Shown here in pieces: positions 50,166 to 53,100 of a DNA stretch of 64,000 nucleotides (positions within the stretch are counted from its first letter, which is position 1; each line of letters opens with the position of its first letter). The DNA comes from Oncomelania hupensis. Taxonomy: Eukaryota > Mollusca > Gastropoda > Littorinimorpha > Pomatiopsidae. Position numbers and translations under genes: made by a program. Location: positions 20,578,345 to 20,642,344 of the forward strand of contig CM072525.1 in NCBI GenBank assembly GCA_036898135.1. The letters run 5' to 3'. Under the pieces are notes generated by a model that ran no database searches, had not been told where the DNA came from, and saw only the letters and a program-made list of their open reading frames with translations.

Positions 50166-53100
50166 CAAACAAAACAAAACAATAAATCAATTAAAGATTT
50201 TACTAAATAAATATACTACTACTCAGGGATGGATTTAACCGGAAATTACCGGTATTTTACCGGTTTGAGAATAAAAATACCGGTTGAAAAATCAGTAGCC
50301 GGTAGAGCCTACCGGTTCTTATTTTGTTTGACTGGTTTCAAAAATAAATAAAAAGAGAAAGAAAAACAAGAGAAATGAAGAGAGAGAGCCAGCCAGCCAG
50401 CCAGCCAGCCAGCCACGCTGATTATGTGTTTAGGGAGTGTAGACGAGAGGCCTGCGAATGCCTTCAGTAGCCTTGCCATATTCTTTGAGGTAATTAATAC
50501 AGAATGATATCACATTGGCGGGCGCAACGCTGTCGTGAATATGGATAAATTAAACTCACGCACTTTTCAATTTTTTCTTTCCTCGTGCTCGTCAGTATGT
50601 ATTGCGACAGTGGCAGATAGGCTAGTAATAATGAAGAAGCAAAAATCTCTTTTTTCATTTTTTGCTAAGGGGGAGAGGGGCGATAAAAGAAGTTTATGTG
50701 AAGACGAAGATGTTTCTAATGAAACAGAAAGTGCATTAACAGAGTCGCCATCTACTTGTACTAGCCTACGTTAATCAAGCCCAGACACTTCGAGTGCAAA
50801 ATCGTTGAAATTGTCAAAATAGTGACGCATTAAGCTTTGCTATGGGTCATACCGGTTTCCGTGCCTGGCCTACCGTTTTGCGTTCGAGTTGGTTTGTTTA
50901 CTGTGACATCGTACCGGTTTTGCAAATCCCTAGGACGATCACTGCTACAACTACTACTACTACTACTACTGCTGCTACTATTAGAGAAGTTGTGGTCTTG
51001 ATTTTGTGGTCCTGATTCGGCTCTTTGCAGTCCGCTGGACCCTGTAAGCAATGAATAACTAACTATTAATTTAACTCTGATCTCGAGTTATGAAAAAAAA
51101 AGAAAAATATTTCGCTTAGCCTACTCGTCCTTCTTGGGAAATTTTAAGATTCTAATATTATAAAGTACTGTGGAACCTCCGGTATCCGTCTCTCTGGTAT
51201 ACGACTCCCTCTGTTATGTGACCTGAAAACTTCTGACGGATTCACTTCCAATAATAAATGACCTCTGGTATGCGACAACCTCGTTTATGCGACCAGCGAC
51301 CATGTCTTAAGCCCTTTATATGACCGTCTTACTTAGGCAATTTAAAAGAGATATCAGTTAATTTATTGTCTGTACCTTTCATTTTTTCCCTCATGTTAGT
51401 GTACGTCTGCTGTTGTCTGCTATTTCCGGTTCGCAAGGGACATTACTTGCCTACACTGGCTTGTCAAAATGGTGTCGCGCAAGAGGAAAGTTTTGAGTTT
51501 GGCAGAGAGAAAGTTTTTCCCTGTTCAAAATGTCTGAAGACACGACTGTTTTATATTTTTGAAGTTGTGAATAAAAGACAAAGCTAAAAATGAAACATGT
51601 TTTACAGTTTTCTTTGTCAGAGAATACATGCTGGTGAGTGTGAAAATTATGACTACATACCCCTCCGAGCCTGACCCTCCTCCCCCCCCCCCCACACCTC
51701 TTGTTTCCGGTATAAGACCACCTCTATTATAAGACCGTTTTTTCTAAGATTTTTGACAGTCGTATACCACAGGTTCCACTGTATAGGCCTAAATATTATT
51801 AATTAGAATAGATATAGTTTATACATTTATTTACGTATAAAACAAACAATACAGGCCTAATAATTATATTCAGCTAGTGATGCTTCTTCGCTGCGCGGAG
51901 ACTGACTTATATAATGTAGATTAGGCCTATGTATATAACAGTGTCTACTTGGTTCTAGGCAGGAAATGGGAAATGCTATTATTAGCCTACTGCTGAGAAC
52001 TAAAAAAAGCAAATCAAGGGACTCAATTATTAAATATGGTCGATAATAATTATTCTTATCTTAACAAAGTATACCATTGCGAAATGCTAATCTGTGTAAA
52101 AATGAAAATGTTCGGTATCATACGCCGATCTTTTACTTACTTGGATAGTGATACCTTAACCTGCCTGTATAAATCGCATGTAAGGCCACATCTTGAATAT
52201 GCGAATGCGATCTGGTTTCCGTATCTTAAGAAGCAGTCATCTGCCTTGGAGAGAGTACAAAGAAGGGCGACTCGGATGATTAAATCACTGAGACAATTAC
52301 CATACTCTGAGAGTTTTGGATTTGCCCTCTCTGAAATTTAGAAGATTGAGAGGTGACCTGATCCAAACTTACAAGATTTTTAATGGGATTGACAACATTG
52401 ATGTTAACACTTTGTTTCAGTTGAATACTAACTCTAGAACAAGAAATTCACAGGGCAATATTCTTATAAGAGTAAGACATTGCCGCACAAACAAAAGAAA
52501 ATACTCATTCTCCTACAGAGTTGCGCCCGTATGGAATAAAATTGCCAGTTGATACTAAAAGAGATAACAACCTGAACACTTTTAAAAATCTTCTGGAAAA
52601 GGTCATTTCCATACAGAAATTAAAATTTGAGTATGATGACAGGAGTGAGATTTAGCGGTCGCCTGGTCGCCTTAAAACCAGCTTAGGCGACCTCACTTTA
52701 TAATTTAGCCAGCCCACCTGTCGACCTAAAAAAATGATACTACTTGCAGACTTTTAGAACCTCGGTCCGAAGCGAGAGCGTTTTTAGGTCACTGTTCGTC
52801 TGCTACGAGTATGAAGCATACTCGAGCGTTATTTCCCTTTGCCAACTTCCCTTTCGCGCCAAGCGGGCTGTCTGCTTTGTTCGTGAAAAAGACACCCGCT
52901 ACAAATTACAAGTATTGTCAAGGTGACGGTTGTTGATCCGAAAATGTGGAACTTTATTTCTAGAATCTACCTCACCATGTCCGAACCCCGTAGCTACAAG
53001 ACTCACCCGATCATCCTGAGAGGCAAGAACCCTCAACGTGATCAACAGATTCCAGCTCATGCAGCAGTATTGAAATGAACGATTGTCGGGCTGCCTAAAA

